Positions 46,882 through 56,881 are shown, counted from the first letter of the stretch. The stretch is DNA of 64,000 nucleotides from Pseudoxanthomonas sp. 3HH-4 (GCF_006716465.1 NZ_VFPB01000001.1:902983-966982); one strand, 5' to 3'. Translations and numbers: made by a program. Notes: a model not told the origin generated them from the sequence alone.

Positions 46882-49095
46882 ATGACGCCACGTGTGATCC
46901 TGTTTTCCCTTTGCCTCGGACTGTTGGCCGGCTGTGCCAGTGCGCCGGTGCCGGATGTGCGCCGTACGTCGCCCACGCCGCCCACGCCGCCCGGCGAGGT
47001 CGTGCCCGGCAGCGCGCAGACCGCGCCATTGAAGGATGCCGAGGCGCCGGTCGGGGGTCCGCAGGCGCAGATCCGCCGCGGCAGCGGCCAGATGATCAAC
47101 CGCAGTGCGGCGGCTGCCCCGATGCCGTCGCTTGGCAGCGCAAGCAGCGGATCGGCCACCTTCAATTTCGAAGGCGAATCCGTGCACGCCGTGGTCAAGG
47201 CGATCCTGGGCGACATGCTGGGGCAGAACTACGTGATCGCCCCGGGCGTGCAGGGCACCGTTACGCTGGGCACGCCCAAGCCGGTGTCGCCTGCCGAGGC
47301 GTTGAACCTGCTGGAAATGGTGCTGGGCTGGAACAACGCCCGGCTGGTCTACAGCGGTGGCCGCTACAACATCGTGCCCGCCGACCAGGCCTTGGCCGGC
47401 AGCGTGGCGCCCGGTACCGGCAGTCCCGCCAGTGCGCGTGGCTTCGAGGTGCGCGTGGTGCCGCTGCGTTTCATCTCCGCCAGCGAGATGAAAAAGGTGC
47501 TGGAGCCCTATGCGCGGCCCAACGCCATCGTCAACACCGACGCCACCCGCAACGTCATCACGCTCGCCGGCACCCGCTCCGAGCTGGAGAACTACCTCCG
47601 CACCGTGGAGATCTTCGACGTCGACTGGCTGTCGGGTATGTCGGTGGGCGTGTTCCCGCTGCAGTCCGGCCGCGCCACGCGCGTGGTCGCCGACCTGGAG
47701 AAGGTGTTCGGCAACGACAGCAAGACGCCCAGTGCGGGCATGTTCCGCTTCATGCCACTGGAAGGCGCGAACGCGGTGCTGGTGATCACCCCGCAGCCGG
47801 CCTATCTCGACCAGATCCAGCAGTGGCTGGAGCGCATCGACGGTGCGGGCGAAGGCAGCCGGCTGTTTTCGTACGAGCTGAAGTACGTCAAGGCGCGCGA
47901 ACTCGCGCAGCGGCTGGCGGAAGTGTTCGGCGCGTCGGGTGGCGGTAGCGGCGGCGATGATCGCTCCACCGGTGGCGCCGGCAATGTGTCGCTGATGCCG
48001 GGCACCGATCCCGTGCAGATCAACGACGGCGGCATGAGCGGTACCGGCGGCTCGGTGGATTTCGGTGGCTCGGGCAGCAGCGGCTCCGGCGGCGGACTGG
48101 GCGGCGGCTCGCTCTCGCTCAATCAGCGCGACAACGGCAATGGCGCGGTCACGTTGGACGTGGATGGCAGTCGCGTGGGCGTCGCCGCCGTGGAAGAAAC
48201 CAACACCCTGCTGGTGCGTTCAAGCGCCAGCGCCTGGCAATCGATCCGCGAGGTGGTCGAGAAGCTCGACGTGATGCCGTTGCAGGTCCACATCGAAGCG
48301 CAGATCGCCGAAGTGTCGCTGACCGGGGACCTGAGCTACGGCGTGAACTGGTACCTGGAACGCGCGATGACCGACAACGGCCTGGGGCCCTTCGCTTCGC
48401 CGGCTGCAGGTGGACCCAGCAAGTGGAGCACCCTCGCCGGCAGCATAGGCGGCGTGGGTGGCGCGGGGGCCGTGTGGACGTTGGTCAAGAATGACGCGGC
48501 CGCCGTCATCACCGCGCTGGACGAGGTGTCCGACGTGCGCCTGCTGCAGACGCCCTCCATCTTCGTGCGCAACAACGCCGAAGCCACGCTCAATGTCGGC
48601 AGCCGCATTCCGATATCGTCCGTCACCGTCAATCCGGGGCTGGGCACCGACAACACCTACAGCCAGGTGCAGTACCTGGACACGGGCGTGATCCTCAAGG
48701 TGCGCCCGCGCGTGACCCGGGACGGCATGGTGTTCCTCGATATCGTGCAGGAAGTCAGCTCGCCCGGCAGCGAGCCGGATGCCAACGGCAACGTGCGGAT
48801 CAACACGCGTCGCTTCAAGACCGAGGGCGCCGTGCAGGCCGGCAATACGGTGATGCTGGCGGGCCTGATCAGCGACACGGCGACCCAGGGATCGTCCGGC
48901 ATTCCGGGCCTGAGCCGCCTGCCGATCATCGGCGGGCTGTTCGGCAAGAAGACCACCGGCACCGAACGCAGCGAAGTCATCGTGCTGCTGACGCCGACCA
49001 TCGTCAGCAACCCGCAGGAAGCCAACGACCTGACAGACGAGTACGGTAAGCGCTTCCGCGCGCTGGAACCCTTGAACACGCCGCGCGACAAGTGA
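46882..49095 (+). CDS. gspD: Type II secretin GspD/XpsD, lipoprotein
   Basis: The 737-residue protein has a signal peptide with lipobox LLAGC (Cys18), so this secretin is itself a lipoprotein, which removes the need for a separate pilotin. N0-N3 domains follow (FNFEGESVHAVVKAILGDML; NAIVNTDATRNVITLAGTRS). The N3 domain is interrupted by a Gly/Ser-rich insert (about residues 353-415). The secretin core has VEETNTLLVRSSA and VGSRIPISSVTV. It forms the outer-membrane channel. Its stop overlaps the next gene's start by GTGA. Confidence 0.97.
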   Translation: MTPRVILFSLCLGLLAGCASAPVPDVRRTSPTPPTPPGEVVPGSAQTAPLKDAEAPVGGPQAQIRRGSGQMINRSAAAAPMPSLGSASSGSATFNFEGESVHAVVKAILGDMLGQNYVIAPGVQGTVTLGTPKPVSPAEALNLLEMVLGWNNARLVYSGGRYNIVPADQALAGSVAPGTGSPASARGFEVRVVPLRFISASEMKKVLEPYARPNAIVNTDATRNVITLAGTRSELENYLRTVEIFDVDWLSGMSVGVFPLQSGRATRVVADLEKVFGNDSKTPSAGMFRFMPLEGANAVLVITPQPAYLDQIQQWLERIDGAGEGSRLFSYELKYVKARELAQRLAEVFGASGGGSGGDDRSTGGAGNVSLMPGTDPVQINDGGMSGTGGSVDFGGSGSSGSGGGLGGGSLSLNQRDNGNGAVTLDVDGSRVGVAAVEETNTLLVRSSASAWQSIREVVEKLDVMPLQVHIEAQIAEVSLTGDLSYGVNWYLERAMTDNGLGPFASPAAGGPSKWSTLAGSIGGVGGAGAVWTLVKNDAAAVITALDEVSDVRLLQTPSIFVRNNAEATLNVGSRIPISSVTVNPGLGTDNTYSQVQYLDTGVILKVRPRVTRDGMVFLDIVQEVSSPGSEPDANGNVRINTRRFKTEGAVQAGNTVMLAGLISDTATQGSSGIPGLSRLPIIGGLFGKKTTGTERSEVIVLLTPTIVSNPQEANDLTDEYGKRFRALEPLNTPRDK

Positions 49096-49940
49096 CGCCA
49101 TCCGCCGCATCGTCCCTGCCCATCGTCCTGTTGCCCATCGGCACCGATGACGACGCACTCGACGCCTGCCTGGGTGCACTGGAGGCCGGGACTCCGGCCG
49201 GCACGCGCCTGTGGCTGGCCGACGACGCGCAGGCCGGTCCTCGCGGCCTGGCCATCATCGAGCGCTGGCTGACGCGTACGCGCCTGCAGGCCGACTACAC
49301 GCGACGGCCGCGCATGCTGGGCGAAGTCGCGCATGTGGACCAGATGCTCGCGGCCTGCGGTGATGCCGACGTGGTGGTGCTGGCACCGGATGCGCAGCCC
49401 TTGCCGGGTTGGCTGCAGCAACTGGCCGCCTGTTTCGCCCGTGATGCCGCCATCGCCACCGCCACGCCCTGGTGCAATGCGGGCGAAGCCGCTGCCTGGC
49501 CGCGGCTCGGCGAAGTGAGCCCGCCCCCCGCTGATTTCGAGCGCACGGCGCACGCCTGCGCGGCGATGGCGCCACTGCACCCGGAGCTTCCGGCGGCCGT
49601 CGCGCACGCGGTGGCGTTGCGTGGCAGCGCCCGCAAGCGCGTCGGTGGCCTGGATGCCGCGAGCTACGGCTCGTGGTACGCCGCGCTGGTCGACCTGTCG
49701 CTGCGCCTGGCCGGTTTGGGGTGGCGCAACGCCCTGTGCGAGACCGCCTTCGTCGCACGCGGAGGCGAGGGCGGGCCTGCCGATGGCGACATGGACGCAT
49801 TGAACGCACGCTGGCCCGCCTTCACGCCACGGCTGGCAACGTTCCTGATGGAGGATCCCCTGCACGAGCCGCGCGACCGCTTGGGTGCGCTGTACGCCGA
49901 AGCGGGATCACCGGAGCGCCAGCGTGACCTCTTCGGTTGA
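49092..49940 (+). CDS. GT2-like glycosyltransferase-related protein
   Basis: Starting at the GTG that overlaps the gspD stop, the product has 282 residues. The order of elements is that of a family-2 glycosyltransferase: an N-terminal strand (LPIVLLPIGTDDDALDACLG), a DDAQAG loop, then VVVLAPDAQPLPGWLQQLAA, which occupies the place of the usual D-x-D region, and a late FVARGGEGG. The acceptor-side motifs are weak, so it may be a divergent or inactive member. It overlaps the next GT2 gene by 17 nt. Function is unknown; coupling to the secretin gene suggests expression with the secretion system. Confidence 0.7.
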   Translation: MTPSAASSLPIVLLPIGTDDDALDACLGALEAGTPAGTRLWLADDAQAGPRGLAIIERWLTRTRLQADYTRRPRMLGEVAHVDQMLAACGDADVVVLAPDAQPLPGWLQQLAACFARDAAIATATPWCNAGEAAAWPRLGEVSPPPADFERTAHACAAMAPLHPELPAAVAHAVALRGSARKRVGGLDAASYGSWYAALVDLSLRLAGLGWRNALCETAFVARGGEGGPADGDMDALNARWPAFTPRLATFLMEDPLHEPRDRLGALYAEAGSPERQRDLFG

Positions 49941-50781
49941 GATCGCCGGCATCGCCGTGGTGGTGGTCACGCATGAGAGCGCCACCAGCATCGACGACTG
50001 CCTGATGCGTCTACGCACGGCGCACGGCGTGGACGAGATCCGTGTGGTGGACAATGCCTCCACCGACGACACGATGGAGATCGTGCAGCGCCACGCGCTG
50101 CATGATGCGCGCTTGCGCTTCATCGCCAATCCCGACAATCCCGGCTTCGCAGTCGGCTGCAACCAGGGCGCACGTGATACGCGTGGATCCTTGCTGGCGT
50201 TCGTGAATCCCGACCTGATGGTGGAGGCCGACACGCTGTCGCGATTGCGCGCGCACGCACGCCATGCGGCGGGCGAAGTGTTGCTCGGCGTGGACCTGGT
50301 GGACGAGAGCGGCGTGCGCGATGCGGCAGCGCGTCGGCGCGATCCTCTGTTCGCCGCGATGCTGCGCTCGCCGGGTGCGGCGTCCAGGCTGGCGGTGCCG
50401 GTCGACGACGGGCAGGTGCTGCAGCCGGTGGACATCGTGTCGGGCGCGTTGATGCTGATGCCGCGCGCGCTGTTCGACAGAATCGACGGGTTCGACGAAG
50501 GCTATCGCCTGCATGCCGAGGACATGGACCTCTGCCGTCGTGCACGCGCGGCAGGGGCAAAGATCGCCGTCGCCAACGACATCCGCGTGCTGCATATCCG
50601 TGGCGTATCGAGCCGCGCGCGGCCGATGTTCGTGGAGTGGCACAAGCACCGTGGCCTGTGGCGCTACTTCCGCAAGTTCGAAGCCGCAAGATGCGGGGTG
50701 GTCACCCGCACGGGCGTGTTCGGTGCGATCTGGCTGCACTTCGGCGCCGTGGCCGCGCGCATCCTGCTGCGGCGCCGGTAA
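49924..50781 (+). CDS. Family-2 glycosyltransferase, rhamnosyltransferase-like
   Basis: I start at GTG 49924 (VTSSVEIAGIAVVVVTHESA), giving 285 residues. The GT-A fold is clear: RVVDNASTDDTMEIVQRH for the nucleotide loop, NPDNPGFAVGCNQGAR and FVNPDLMVEADTL for the D-x-D-like site, then GALMLMPRALFDRIDGFDEG and AEDMDLCRRARAAG for the acceptor region. These are the motifs of WbbL-type rhamnosyl- and related transferases for surface glycans. The sugar and acceptor cannot be predicted. It is the last gene of the run beginning at gspF. Confidence 0.85.
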   Translation: MTSSVEIAGIAVVVVTHESATSIDDCLMRLRTAHGVDEIRVVDNASTDDTMEIVQRHALHDARLRFIANPDNPGFAVGCNQGARDTRGSLLAFVNPDLMVEADTLSRLRAHARHAAGEVLLGVDLVDESGVRDAAARRRDPLFAAMLRSPGAASRLAVPVDDGQVLQPVDIVSGALMLMPRALFDRIDGFDEGYRLHAEDMDLCRRARAAGAKIAVANDIRVLHIRGVSSRARPMFVEWHKHRGLWRYFRKFEAARCGVVTRTGVFGAIWLHFGAVAARILLRRR

Positions 50782-50796
50782 CGTAGCCGCAATCTT

Positions 50797-51180
50797 TCAA
50801 GCGCCGATGCGGTGACCCGCGTCGCGCAATGCCGACAGCGCCTCGTCCAGCCGAAGTGCCTGCACCAGCACGTAATCCGTGTCGTAGGTCGACAGTGCGA
50901 AGATCCCGATGCCCGCTGCCGCCAGCGGGTCCAGCACCGCCTTCAGGATGCCGGTCAGAGCGAAATCGAACGGACCCTGCAGCTTGAACATGCACCAGTC
51001 ACGCTGGCAGCGCACGTCCCGGGGAACATGCGCTTCCTTGCAAACCAGCGACAGTTCGTCGTCGGTCCAGCCGGCGTGTCGCATGCCGGTGTTGGGCCAC
51101 CACTCGGGCAGTGCGGAACCCGCAGGCAGTTGCGCGACCGCGTAGCGACCCGGCAGCAGGGCCAGCGTCAACGACGTCAT
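50797..51180 (-). CDS. ACT-domain-like protein
   Basis: The 127-residue product (ATG 51180 overlapping the transporter stop, ATGA) starts MTSLTLALLPGRYAVAQLPA and ends TYDTDYVLVQALRLDEALSA. It has a KLQGPFDFALTGILKAVLDP segment; this pattern of a first strand block and a second ACT-like half is found in a family of small amino-acid-sensing ACT proteins (two ACT-like halves). No enzyme domain is attached. It may sense a ligand linked to the transporter upstream, but that is inference from coupling only. Confidence 0.75.
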   Translation of the reverse strand: MTSLTLALLPGRYAVAQLPAGSALPEWWPNTGMRHAGWTDDELSLVCKEAHVPRDVRCQRDWCMFKLQGPFDFALTGILKAVLDPLAAAGIGIFALSTYDTDYVLVQALRLDEALSALRDAGHRIGA

Positions 51181-53045
51181 CCTGCGCGTCCGTTCCACCA
51201 GAACAACGCGTTGACCGCCAGCACCACCACCATGGTGTAGATCAGCGACAGCGGGCCGCCGACGCGCCACAGCTGGCGCGAGGTGTAGTTGGCCGGGCCG
51301 ACGATCATCGAGATCACCGGATTCGAGGCCGTCATCAGGTTGTTGGACGCGGACAGCGCCACGATCAGCGCGAATGCGGTGGGGTTGCCACCCGCCGCGA
51401 GGGCCAGATTGATCGCCATGGGCACCATCACGATGGTCGCGCCGACGTGGCTGATGACCAGCGAGAAGGCCGTGGTCAGCAACGCGACGGCGATCTCCAG
51501 CGCCCACACGGGAATGCCTTCCGGCAAGCGTTCCACCGTATGCCCGGCCACCCAGGCCGCTGCGCCACTGCTGTCCATCGCCCAGCCGAGCGGGATCAGG
51601 CCGGCCATGAGGAACACGGTCTTCCAGTTGATCGCGCCGTAGGCTTCGTCCATGCGCAACACGCCGGTCAGCAACATGCCCGCCACGCCGGTCATCAGCG
51701 TCAGCGCCACTGGCAGCTTGGATGTCAGCGCGATGATGATGGTGATGGCGAAGATGGTCATCGCGATCTTGAACTTGTGCGGACGCTGCTCGCCCTTGGG
51801 ATAGTCGGTCACCACCACGAAGTCCCGGCTCTCCGCCGCCTGGCCCAGGTCCTGCCAGATGCTGTGGAACACCAGCATGTCGCCGGCGCGCAGCTTCTCT
51901 TCGCGCACGTTGTCGCGGATGACTTTCTTGTCGCGGTTGATCGCCAGCAGGCTGATGCCGTTCTGCTTGCGCAGGCGCAGTTCGCGCGCGGTCTTGCCGA
52001 TGAACTTGGATGTGGGCGGCACCACGGCTTCCGAAATGCCGGCACGGCTTGGATTGAACAGGTCACCGAAGTGGCGAAGCCGCGAGGACATGCGCAGGAA
52101 CTGGTTCTGGGCGAAGTCGCCGACCTCCTGCCGCGTACCCATCACGCCCAGCACGCTGCCCACCCAGATGCGCATGTCGGCCGGCGGCGCCAGCCGCGTG
52201 TCATTGCCGGTCTGCAGGGCCAGCATCAGCGGGGCATCGTGCAGCGCCTCGGCCTCGCCCAGCGACATGCCTACCAGCGGACTTTCGGCGGTGACCACCA
52301 GTTCGAACACGTCGCCTTCGATGCCGTAGGTGTTGGCGAAATAGCTCTCGGTGCGTGCCGGGGTGACGGCACCGTCAGCGTCAGGGGTTTCCTCCTTCAG
52401 CTTCCGATCACCATGGAAGCGGAAGTACAGCAGCGAGGCGGCGACCAGTGCCAGTCCGATCGGCAACGGCGCGAACATGCGCAGCGGCTCCAGCGTGGCC
52501 ATGCCCGAGGGCAGGTTGTTGTTGGCCGACACCAGCAGGTCGTTCAACAGGATCAGCGGCGAGTTGCCCACCATGGTGAACGCGCCGCCCATCACGATCG
52601 CGGCCGCGATAGGCAGCAGCAACCGCTGCAGCGACAGCCCCGTGCGCGACGACAGGCGGGAGGCGACCGGCATGAACAGCGCCATCACCGATGGGTTCTG
52701 CATGAAGGAGGAGTTGAGGCTGGCGATGGCGGTGGTCATCAGCAGCAGCCGCTGCTCGATGCCGTGCCCACGTCGCAGCAGCCATGACGCCAACCGGTTC
52801 AGCGCGCCGGTGCGGTCCAGCCCGGCTCCGAGGATCATGGTGGCGATGATGCTCATCACCGCGTTGCCCGAGAAGCCGCCGAAGATCTCCTCGGGCGCGA
52901 TCAGCCCGGTGATCCCCAGCACCACCAGCACGACCAGCGCCACCAGATCGGCGCGGATGCGCTCGAACAGGAACATCGCCATCGTGAAGCCGACCAGCCC
53001 GAGGACGAGCTTCATGTCGTTGGTCAGCGTCAGCGCGTTTTCCAT
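51177..53045 (-). CDS. SLC13/DASS-family transporter with RCK_C domains
   Basis: The 622-residue protein has an N-terminal membrane half (FSGNAVMSIIATMILGAGLD; SFMQNPSVMALFMPVASRLS; GNSPLILLNDLLVSA), a central cytosolic part with two RCK_C (TrkA_C) domains (VFELVVTAESPLVGMSLGEA at about 245-320 and KTARELRLRKQNGISLLAIN at about 350-420) and a C-terminal membrane half ending with ALSASNNLMTASNPVISMIV. This is the standard layout of bacterial DASS permeases with embedded RCK_C domains. Substrate (sulfate, dicarboxylate or other anion) is not clear. It follows trmB by 33 nt and is coupled to the ACT-like gene. Confidence 0.88.
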   Translation of the reverse strand: MENALTLTNDMKLVLGLVGFTMAMFLFERIRADLVALVVLVVLGITGLIAPEEIFGGFSGNAVMSIIATMILGAGLDRTGALNRLASWLLRRGHGIEQRLLLMTTAIASLNSSFMQNPSVMALFMPVASRLSSRTGLSLQRLLLPIAAAIVMGGAFTMVGNSPLILLNDLLVSANNNLPSGMATLEPLRMFAPLPIGLALVAASLLYFRFHGDRKLKEETPDADGAVTPARTESYFANTYGIEGDVFELVVTAESPLVGMSLGEAEALHDAPLMLALQTGNDTRLAPPADMRIWVGSVLGVMGTRQEVGDFAQNQFLRMSSRLRHFGDLFNPSRAGISEAVVPPTSKFIGKTARELRLRKQNGISLLAINRDKKVIRDNVREEKLRAGDMLVFHSIWQDLGQAAESRDFVVVTDYPKGEQRPHKFKIAMTIFAITIIIALTSKLPVALTLMTGVAGMLLTGVLRMDEAYGAINWKTVFLMAGLIPLGWAMDSSGAAAWVAGHTVERLPEGIPVWALEIAVALLTTAFSLVISHVGATIVMVPMAINLALAAGGNPTAFALIVALSASNNLMTASNPVISMIVGPANYTSRQLWRVGGPLSLIYTMVVVLAVNALFWWNGRAG

Positions 53046-53078
53046 GTCGCGGTCGGTTTCCTGGTGCGTGCTGCGGTA

Positions 53079-53813
53079 TTACTCGCGGTCGTACAGAAGG
53101 TCCCACACCCCATGGCCTAGCTTCTGGCCGCGGGTCTCGAAATGCGTCTGCGGGCGCCATGCCGGGCGGGGCACGCTGCCGCGCGCGCCGGCGCGGTTCA
53201 CCAGCCCCGGTGTCGCATCCAGCACATCCCACATGTGCTCGGCATAGGCTTCCCAGTCGGTGGCGCAGTGCAACCGGCCGCCCAGGCGCAGCTTGCGCGC
53301 GATGAGCGCAGCGAACTCGGGCTGCACCAGCCGGCGCTTGTTGTGGCGCTTCTTGTGCCACGGATCGGGGAAGTAGATGCGGACTTCGTCCAGCGATCCA
53401 TCCGCGACCTCATGCTGCAGCACTTCCACCGCATCGTGATGGTAGACGCGCACGTGGTCGCTGCCGTCATCGGCCAATGCGTTCAACAGCCGGCCCACGC
53501 CGGGCGCATGCACTTCCAGGCCCAAGTAGTCGCGTTCCTTGTCGTGGGCGGCCGCGAAGCGCAGTGCTTCGCCATTGCCGAAGCCGATTTCCAGCACACG
53601 CGGCGCCGTGCGGCCGAACACCGCGTCGTAGTCGCGTCGTGTGCCCGTGTAGTCCAGCCCGAAGCGCGGCCATTGCGTGTCGAACGCGCGTTGCTGGGCC
53701 TCGGTGAAGCGGCCCTGGCGCAACACGAAGCTGCGGATTTCGCGCCGGCCTTCGCTGATCGTGAAGGGCTTGGGCGGTGTCTTGGCGCCCGGGCTGGAAA
53801 ACGGGTCCGTCAT
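53079..53813 (-). CDS. trmB: tRNA (guanine-N7-)-methyltransferase
   Basis: The 244-residue protein has the SAM-binding loop [20 protein letters not shown] and the family motif [20 protein letters not shown]; the catalytic region with [10 protein letters not shown] follows. It makes m7G46 in tRNA. The start codon shares one base with the thiG stop (TGATG), so the two are translationally linked, as in related genomes. Confidence 0.96.
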   Translation of the reverse strand: MTDPFSSPGAKTPPKPFTISEGRREIRSFVLRQGRFTEAQQRAFDTQWPRFGLDYTGTRRDYDAVFGRTAPRVLEIGFGNGEALRFAAAHDKERDYLGLEVHAPGVGRLLNALADDGSDHVRVYHHDAVEVLQHEVADGSLDEVRIYFPDPWHKKRHNKRRLVQPEFAALIARKLRLGGRLHCATDWEAYAEHMWDVLDATPGLVNRAGARGSVPRPAWRPQTHFETRGQKLGHGVWDLLYDRE

Positions 53814-54607
53814 CAGCCGATCAGTCCGTCGATCGGACTCGATGCCGAGGCGTTGCGCTTGCGCGGGATGCGGCCGGCGAGGAAGGCCTCACGACCGGCT
53901 TCCACGGCCTTCCTCATCGCGCTGGCCATCAAAACGGGGTGCTTCGCACCGGCGATGGCGGTGTTCATCAACACGCCATCGCAGCCGAGCTCCATGGCGA
54001 TGGCGGCGTCGGACGCGGTGCCGACGCCGGCATCGACCAGCACGGGTACCTTGGCGTTCTCGATGATTTCCAACAGGTTGTACTTGTTCTGGACACCCAG
54101 GCCGGAGCCGATCGGGGCGGCCAAGGGCATCACCGCCACGCAGCCGATCTCTTCGAGACGTCGCGCGAGGATTGGGTCGTCGCTGGTGTAGACCATCACT
54201 TGAAAGCCATCGGCCACCAGCTTCTCGGCGGCGGCGAGGGTCTGCACAACGTCGGGGTACAGGGTCTTCTGGTCGCCGAGGACCTCCAGCTTCACCAAGG
54301 TGTGGCCGTCGAGCAGTTCGCGGGCCAGCCGGCAGGTGCGCACGGCATCGTCGGCGGTGTAGCAGCCGGCGGTGTTCGGAAGAATGGTGTAGCGGTCCGG
54401 CGGCAGCACGTCGAGCAGGTTGGGCTCGTTGGGCGACTGGCCCAGGTTGGTGCGGCGGATGGCGACGGTGACGATTTCGGCGCCCGCGGCCTCGGTGGCC
54501 AGGCGGGTTTCCTCGAAATCCTTGAACTTGCCGGTGCCGGTCAGCAGGCGGGAACGATAGGTCTTGCCCGCGATCACCAGCGGGTCATGGGGGGCGGTGT
54601 TGGACAT
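53813..54607 (-). CDS. thiG: Thiazole synthase ThiG
   Basis: From ATG 54607 ([20 protein letters not shown]) the protein has 264 residues. The TIM barrel shows [20 protein letters not shown], the Schiff-base Lys region [28 protein letters not shown] and [20 protein letters not shown]. It builds the thiazole of thiamine from DXP, dehydroglycine and ThiS-thiocarboxylate. An ATG six codons earlier is possible. It lies 60 nt after thiS. Confidence 0.96.
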   Translation of the reverse strand: MSNTAPHDPLVIAGKTYRSRLLTGTGKFKDFEETRLATEAAGAEIVTVAIRRTNLGQSPNEPNLLDVLPPDRYTILPNTAGCYTADDAVRTCRLARELLDGHTLVKLEVLGDQKTLYPDVVQTLAAAEKLVADGFQVMVYTSDDPILARRLEEIGCVAVMPLAAPIGSGLGVQNKYNLLEIIENAKVPVLVDAGVGTASDAAIAMELGCDGVLMNTAIAGAKHPVLMASAMRKAVEAGREAFLAGRIPRKRNASASSPIDGLIG

Positions 54608-54667
54608 GCGGCGATTATCGCCCATGTCATGCCGGTGCGTCCCGCCGATCCGGATCGATCCGCGGTT

Positions 54668-54868
54668 TCAGCCGCCGCCCAGTGCGTGCACGATCTCGAC
54701 ACGGTCACCCGCCTGCAGCATGTGCTGTGCGTGCTGCCCGCGCGGGATGATCTCTCCATTGACCTCGATGGCCACGCGGCGCTCGGCCAAGCCTTGCAGG
54801 TGGAGGAGGGTGGCGACGGTGCTGCGGTCCGGCAGCGCCAGAGGCTGCCCGTTCAACTGGATATCCAT
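54668..54868 (-). CDS. thiS: Sulfur carrier protein ThiS
   Basis: The 66-residue protein (ATG 54868) has the beta-grasp sequence MDIQLNGQPLALPDRSTVAT, VAIEVNGEIIPRG and the C-terminal VHALGGG, whose terminal Gly is adenylated and thiocarboxylated. It donates sulfur to ThiG, encoded next. No thiamine pyrophosphate riboswitch sequence was seen upstream. Confidence 0.93.
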   Translation of the reverse strand: MDIQLNGQPLALPDRSTVATLLHLQGLAERRVAIEVNGEIIPRGQHAQHMLQAGDRVEIVHALGGG

Positions 54869-55008
54869 GCCGCCATTGTCGCCGATGGCCCGCATACTTG
54901 CCGCATTGCAGCGTGTGCGCCGACGGGCTTGGTGGAACGATGCGCGCCATGCGCAGCCGTACGGCAGAGCCGGCGCGCAGCCCATCATCCATTGCCCCGG
55001 GAGATTCC

Positions 55009-56841
55009 ATGAAGCGTTCCATCTCGCCCGTCCGTTCGTTGCTGGCCCTGGCGCTGGCTGCGGCGGCGACCCCCGCCCTTGCGCAGGACGGCCCCTATTC
55101 GCAGACCATCTTCTTCGGCGACAGCCTGACCGACGCAGGCTACTTCCGGCCGCTGCTGCCGGCTTCGGTGCGGCCGGTGACCGGCCAGTTCACCACCAAC
55201 CCCGGCTTTGTCTGGTCGCAGTACCTGGCGGAGTACTACGGCACCAGCGCCTACGCCAATGGCAACGGCCAGGTCGGTACCAACTACGCGGCCGGCGGCG
55301 CGCGCGTGGGCACGAACACCACCGGTGCGCTGGGGCCGATCCCGTCGCTGGCCAGTCAGGTGAACACCTATCTGGCTTCCACGGGCGGACGCGCCGACCC
55401 CGATGCGCTGTATACGGTGTGGGGCGGAGCCAACGACCTGTTCGCGATCACCAATGGCGGCGCGGACCCTGCAACGACGATAGGTTCTGCGGTAACCGCG
55501 CAGGTCGGCATCATCGCCACGCTGCAGAACGCAGGCGCCCGCTACATCCTGGTGCCCACGGTGCCCGACCTCGGCGTCACCCCGGGCTTCCGCGCACAGG
55601 GCCCGGCGGCCATGGCGGGCGGCACCCAACTGGCGACGACGTACAACAATGCGCTGTACGGCGCCATCAGCACGGCTGGCCTGCGCGTGATTCCGCTGAA
55701 TACGTTCACGTTGTTGCAGGAGATCGTGGCCAGCCCGGCCGCATACGGCTTCGCCAATGTCACCGGCACTGCCTGCCAGCCGCAGATCACCGCGAACTCG
55801 CTGACCTGCAACCCCACCTCGTACGTCACCCCGAATGCACCCGACACCTACGCGTTCGCGGATGGCGTGCATCCGACCTCGCGCGCTCACGGCATCCTGT
55901 CGCAGTACGCGGTCTCGATGCTGGAGGGGCCGCGCCAGATCGCGCTGCTGCCGTATACCGCGTCCGTGCATGGCCGCGCGCGCGCGGACCGCGTGGCCTC
56001 GCACGTGGCGGGCAAGCCCGAAGCCGATGGCATGCGCTGGTGGGGCGACCTGCGCGGCGACTTCCTGCGTTACGGAGACGGTGACGTGTACGACGGCGTC
56101 GGCCCGACCGGTACATTCGGTGTGGACTGGTCGCGTGGCTCATGGGTCTATGGCGGCTTCGCGGGCTATGGTCGTGCGCAATACGACTTCGGCCGCCGTG
56201 GTGGCAGTTTCGACGAGTCCGACGCCACCCTGGGCGGTTTCGCCGGGTGGTATGGCGATCATCTCTGGGCGAATGCACAGATCAGCTACAGTTGGATCTC
56301 CTACGAGGTGGACCGCGAGGTGCAGCTGGGCGACATGACCCGTCGCCATTCCGGCTCGCCGGACGGCACCAACCTCAGCGTGGGCGCCAGCGTGGGTTAC
56401 GAGTTCGGCGAGGGCGCGTTCCGCCATGGTCCGGTAGCCAGCGTGCTTTCGCAGACCATCGAGATGGACGGCTACAGCGAGAGCAACCTCAATTCCAGTG
56501 CGCTGGCCTACCCGGACCAGGACTTCGATTCGTTGATCGGCAGCGCGGGCTGGCAGGTCAGCTACGCCATCCATGATCACCTGGCGCCCTATGCCCGGCT
56601 GACGGTGGATCGCGAATTCGAAGACCCGGCGGAGGAAGTCTTCGCGCAGGTCCTGTCGCTGCCGGGCACGACGCCCTATGCGGTGCCGGGCCTGGATACC
56701 GATGACAGCTACGGGACCCTGCTGCTGGGTGCACGCACGCGGCTGTTCGGGTTCGACGCCAACCTGGGCGTCAACACGACGGTCAACCAGGGCGGTGGCA
56801 CCAACACCACGGCATTCATGACCCTGAGCGGCAACTTCTGA
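55009..56841 (+). CDS. GDSL esterase autotransporter (EstA-like)
   Basis: From ATG 55009 (GGGAGA upstream) the protein has 610 residues. A signal peptide ends after ALA (residue 25). The passenger is a GDSL esterase: IFFGDSLTDAG with Ser39, GGAND (block III) and the Asp/His block DGVHPTSRAH. From about residue 345 a 12-strand autotransporter beta domain follows (FGVDWSRGSWVYGGFAGYGR and on) ending in Phe (TLSGNF). Enzymes of this kind stay on the cell surface and hydrolyse short- and medium-chain esters. It is the first gene divergent from thiS. Confidence 0.94.
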   Translation: MKRSISPVRSLLALALAAAATPALAQDGPYSQTIFFGDSLTDAGYFRPLLPASVRPVTGQFTTNPGFVWSQYLAEYYGTSAYANGNGQVGTNYAAGGARVGTNTTGALGPIPSLASQVNTYLASTGGRADPDALYTVWGGANDLFAITNGGADPATTIGSAVTAQVGIIATLQNAGARYILVPTVPDLGVTPGFRAQGPAAMAGGTQLATTYNNALYGAISTAGLRVIPLNTFTLLQEIVASPAAYGFANVTGTACQPQITANSLTCNPTSYVTPNAPDTYAFADGVHPTSRAHGILSQYAVSMLEGPRQIALLPYTASVHGRARADRVASHVAGKPEADGMRWWGDLRGDFLRYGDGDVYDGVGPTGTFGVDWSRGSWVYGGFAGYGRAQYDFGRRGGSFDESDATLGGFAGWYGDHLWANAQISYSWISYEVDREVQLGDMTRRHSGSPDGTNLSVGASVGYEFGEGAFRHGPVASVLSQTIEMDGYSESNLNSSALAYPDQDFDSLIGSAGWQVSYAIHDHLAPYARLTVDREFEDPAEEVFAQVLSLPGTTPYAVPGLDTDDSYGTLLLGARTRLFGFDANLGVNTTVNQGGGTNTTAFMTLSGNF

Positions 56842-56854
56842 TGCACGACCCGCG

Positions 56855-56881
56855 ATGCGGCGCCGGGTGACGGCGCCGCAT
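56855..56881 (+). terminator. Hairpin after the esterase gene
   Basis: A perfect 10-bp stem (56855-56864 with 56872-56881) with a 7-nt loop begins 14 nt after the stop. The following bases are only weakly T-rich (TTGCCTTG). The end of the stem overlaps the candidate -35 of the tRNA promoter by one base. Confidence 0.7.

Noticed and set aside
54869..55008. Thiamine pyrophosphate riboswitch upstream of thiS
   Set aside because: The conserved CTGAGA and ACCTGATC-type elements are not seen in the space before the thiS start on the minus strand.
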